Notes under the pieces: generated by a model | The model's database searches: none | What the model was told of the DNA's origin: nothing | Seen by the model: the letters and a program-made list of their open reading frames with translations, nothing else | Origin: a bacterium | Lineage (GTDB): Bacteria; Electryoneota; Electryoneia; Electryoneales; Electryoneaceae | DNA length: 64,000 nt | Assembly (NCBI GenBank): GCA_020444425.1 | Contig: JAHLLB010000015.1 | Span: forward strand, 1 to 64,000 | Direction of reading: 5' to 3' | Part shown: piece after piece, positions 62,122-64,000 of the stretch | Layout: every line of letters starts with the position of its first letter | How positions within the stretch are numbered: the stretch's first letter is position 1 | Translations under genes and position numbers: made by a program

Positions 62122-63348
62122 ATGAGCGATGCGACGAAATCCACTCAGTTCATCGATATGGAAGCGCAGTATGGTGCGCACAACTACCATCCGCTGCCGA
62201 TTGTGATTGCAAAAGGTGAGGGTGTCTGGGTCTGGGATCCTGACGGCAACAAGTACATGGATTGCCTCGCTGCTTACAGTGCGTTGAACCAGGGCTACAA
62301 CCACCCGCGCGTGATGAAGGCCGCCCGCGACCAGATGGAAACCGGCGTTACCCTGACCAGCCGTGCGTTCTACAACCCGCGTCTCGGTGAGTTCCTCAAG
62401 AAGGTTTCCGAGATTACGGGCCACAACCGTGTGTTGCCGATGAACACCGGTGCGGAAGCGGTGGAATCCGCGATCAAGCTCGCCCGTCGCTGGGGCTACG
62501 ACAAGAAGGGTGTTGCCGAAGGCAAGGCCGAGATCATCGTCTTCAACGGCAACTTCCACGGCCGTACCACGACCATCGTCGGATTCAGTTCGGATGAAGA
62601 CTACAAGAAGGGCTTCGGCCCGTTCACCCCGGGTTTCAAGCTGGTCGATTACGGCAACCTCGAGCAGTTCAAGCAGGCGGTCAACGAGAACACGGTCGCC
62701 GTGCTGATCGAGCCGATCCAGGCCGAGGGCGGCATCCTGATTCCGCCGGCAGGCTACCTCAAGGCGATCAAGGACATCTGCGAAGAACAGCAGATTCTGT
62801 TCATGGCCGACGAAATCCAGACCGGTCTTGGCCGTACAGGCAAGATGTTTGCCGTCGATCATGATGGCGTCAAGCCGGACGTGTTTATGCTCGCGAAGGC
62901 GATCAGCGGCGGTTTCATGCCGGTGTCGGTGGTAACGGCGGACGAAGAAGTGATGAAGGTCTTCGATCCGGGTTCACACGGCAGCACGTACGGTGGCAAC
63001 CCACTTGGCGCGGCGGTCGCGACAGAAGCGATCCAGGTGTTGATCGACGAGAAGTTGCCGGAGCGTGCGACTGAACTTGGTGCTTATTTCGTCGAGAAGC
63101 TCAACGCGATCAACAGCCCGCATGTGAAGGAAGTTCGTGCGCGGGGATTGCTGGTTGGCGTCGAGATCAAGCGCGAGAGCGGAGTCGCCCGTCCCTTCTG
63201 CGAAAAGCTGAAGGAGTACGGCATCCTCGCGAAGGAGACGCACGAGAGCGTCATCCGTTTCGCTCCGCCGCTGGTGATCACCAGGGAAGAAATTGACTGG
63301 GCACTGGAACGAATCGAGAAGATTCTGACCACTGACGCCCCGGTTTGA
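62122..63348 (+). CDS. rocD: Ornithine aminotransferase
   Basis: 408 aa PLP enzyme converting ornithine and 2-oxoglutarate to glutamate semialdehyde and glutamate. The N-terminal AQYGAHNYHPLPIVIAKGEG is diagnostic for ornithine aminotransferase among class III enzymes. PLP contacts include NTGAEAVESAIKLAR and the MADEIQTGLGRTGKMF region, and the Schiff-base Lys is in LAKAISGGFMP. It has the full family length and a strong AAGGAGGAC ribosome binding site. Single gene with its own terminator. Confidence 0.95.
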   Translation: MSDATKSTQFIDMEAQYGAHNYHPLPIVIAKGEGVWVWDPDGNKYMDCLAAYSALNQGYNHPRVMKAARDQMETGVTLTSRAFYNPRLGEFLKKVSEITGHNRVLPMNTGAEAVESAIKLARRWGYDKKGVAEGKAEIIVFNGNFHGRTTTIVGFSSDEDYKKGFGPFTPGFKLVDYGNLEQFKQAVNENTVAVLIEPIQAEGGILIPPAGYLKAIKDICEEQQILFMADEIQTGLGRTGKMFAVDHDGVKPDVFMLAKAISGGFMPVSVVTADEEVMKVFDPGSHGSTYGGNPLGAAVATEAIQVLIDEKLPERATELGAYFVEKLNAINSPHVKEVRARGLLVGVEIKRESGVARPFCEKLKEYGILAKETHESVIRFAPPLVITREEIDWALERIEKILTTDAPV

Positions 63349-63370
63349 TCCTGAACTGACCTGATGTTAC

Positions 63371-63411
63371 CCGTGCCGGACTGTCCTCGTGATGGTCCGG
63401 CACGGCGTTTA
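63371..63411 (+). terminator. Terminator after rocD
   Basis: Perfect 11-bp stem CCGTGCCGGAC / GTCCGGCACGG (63371-63381 and 63395-63405) with a 13-nt loop. It is followed by CGTTTA, a short T-run. Confidence 0.75.
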
Positions 63412-63503
63412 TCCGACACAAACTTTCCCGTATATTGGCCCCGTCCTCGTACCCTGCGGTATTCCCCGGGTACATCTTTTTCATCGAACGTGAGATACGA
63501 TAT

Positions 63504-64000
63504 ATGCGCCGTCAACACACAATCCGGGTGATGCCTTCCCTGCCCGAACCGATTGAACGCCTGCGAGAATTGGCGTTCGACCTGCACTGGACGTGGAACT
63601 ACGATGCCATTGACCTTTTCCGCCGTCTCGACCCGTACCACTGGCGAGAGGTGGGGCAGAATCCGATCCGTCAGATTGCGGAGCTGCCGCAGGAAAAGCT
63701 TGAGGAGGCCGCCAACGACGACGCGTTCCTCGGCCTGCTCGAGAAGGTGCTGGAGGAGTTCGACGACTACCGCAGGGATCCGTCCTGGTTCCAGGCGAAA
63801 CATCCGGCGATGAAAGACGCGCGCATCGCGTACCTCTCGATGGAGTTCGGGCTGCACGAATCGATGCCGATCTATTCAGGCGGGCTGGGCATCCTCGCGG
63901 GCGACCACTTGAAGGCAGCCAGCGACCTCGCGATTCCGCTGGTTGGTGTCGGTCTGATGTATCGCCGCGGTTACTTCCGGCAATACCTCAACGCAGACGG
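63504..64000 (+). CDS. glgP: Alpha-glucan phosphorylase, N-terminal part (cut by the window end)
   Basis: The first 165 residues of a GT35 phosphorylase of the type with an N-terminal DUF3417 domain: IERLRELAFDLHWTWNYDAI, then DPYHWREVGQNP, then IAYLSMEFGLHESMPIYSGG and LGILAGDHLKAASDL. These enzymes release glucose 1-phosphate from glycogen or maltodextrin. The catalytic PLP region lies beyond the window. TATATT at 63431 could be a -10 box, but no matching -35 is clear. Confidence 0.9.
   Translation, partial: MRRQHTIRVMPSLPEPIERLRELAFDLHWTWNYDAIDLFRRLDPYHWREVGQNPIRQIAELPQEKLEEAANDDAFLGLLEKVLEEFDDYRRDPSWFQAKHPAMKDARIAYLSMEFGLHESMPIYSGGLGILAGDHLKAASDLAIPLVGVGLMYRRGYFRQYLNAD

Overview
The window looks like chromosomal DNA from an uncultured bacterium of the FCB (Fibrobacterota-Chlorobiota-Bacteroidota) superphylum or one of its candidate-phylum relatives. 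Three secreted proteins end in the type A C-terminal sorting domain with the core YPNPFNA. There is also a large TPR lipoprotein, a PorT-like barrel and a plug-bearing outer membrane protein. The genome is moderately GC-rich, with a few AT-rich islands. I cannot name the phylum from this window alone. I see no phage, integrase, transposase, CRISPR array or recognisable defence system.

Layout. 0.08-3.1 kb: an SDR protein with an altered active site, divergent from transketolase. 3.4-6.2 kb: an AT-rich island with two secreted proteins, one an Asp-box propeller carrying a GC-rich sorting domain. 6.5-11.3 kb (minus): a HAD phosphatase fusion, an LVIVD-repeat lipoprotein, folC and a protein with a receiver-like C-terminus. 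11.6-14.2 kb: recO and an MsbA-type exporter, followed by a highly structured stretch that may encode a minus-strand RNA. 14.5-17.5 kb: tatD, a methyltransferase, and ftsE/ftsX-like genes. 17.6-20.5 kb: hrcA-grpE-dnaJ. 20.5-24.4 kb: a ComEA-like protein, an unknown membrane-anchored protein, a PilM/GspL-like protein and rsmD in tight coupling. 24.4-31.2 kb: a DUF2723-like membrane protein, a fumarylacetoacetase-family enzyme, an NtrC-like AAA+ regulator without GAFTGA, and an outer membrane receptor-like barrel. 31.3-33.6 kb: groES-groEL under a perfect CIRCE operator.

33.9-35.9 kb: two tandem paralogous secreted proteins of unknown function with sorting domains. 35.9-36.55 kb: a gene-free repeat island. 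36.5-47.2 kb (minus): trkH, trkA and serS, then an exopolysaccharide cluster of polyprenyl-P sugar transferase, GT2, GT4, a polymerase/ligase-like protein and a Wzz-like protein. 47.3-49.0 kb: an NhaC-type antiporter. 49.1-53.2 kb: a catalytically degenerate GH2-like protein fused to a multi-spanning membrane domain, then guaB. 53.4-57.6 kb: rpsT, a class III sirtuin, and a TPR lipoprotein with a TonB-C-like end. 57.7-60.8 kb: pyrK, pyrD, rlpA, cdsA. 60.8-64 kb: a PorT-like barrel, tRNA-Asp, rocD, and the start of an alpha-glucan phosphorylase.

Most of the window is ordinary housekeeping. The least explained parts are the GH2-pseudoenzyme/membrane fusion, the structured candidate RNA at 14.2-14.4 kb, and the family of 7-bp tandem repeats sharing an NNAGYCC-like unit at several intergenic loci. 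The word-swapping hairpins and GTCATyC-type intergenic elements in the repeat islands, the GC break inside the secreted propeller gene, and the ComEA/PilM-like operon are also unexplained.
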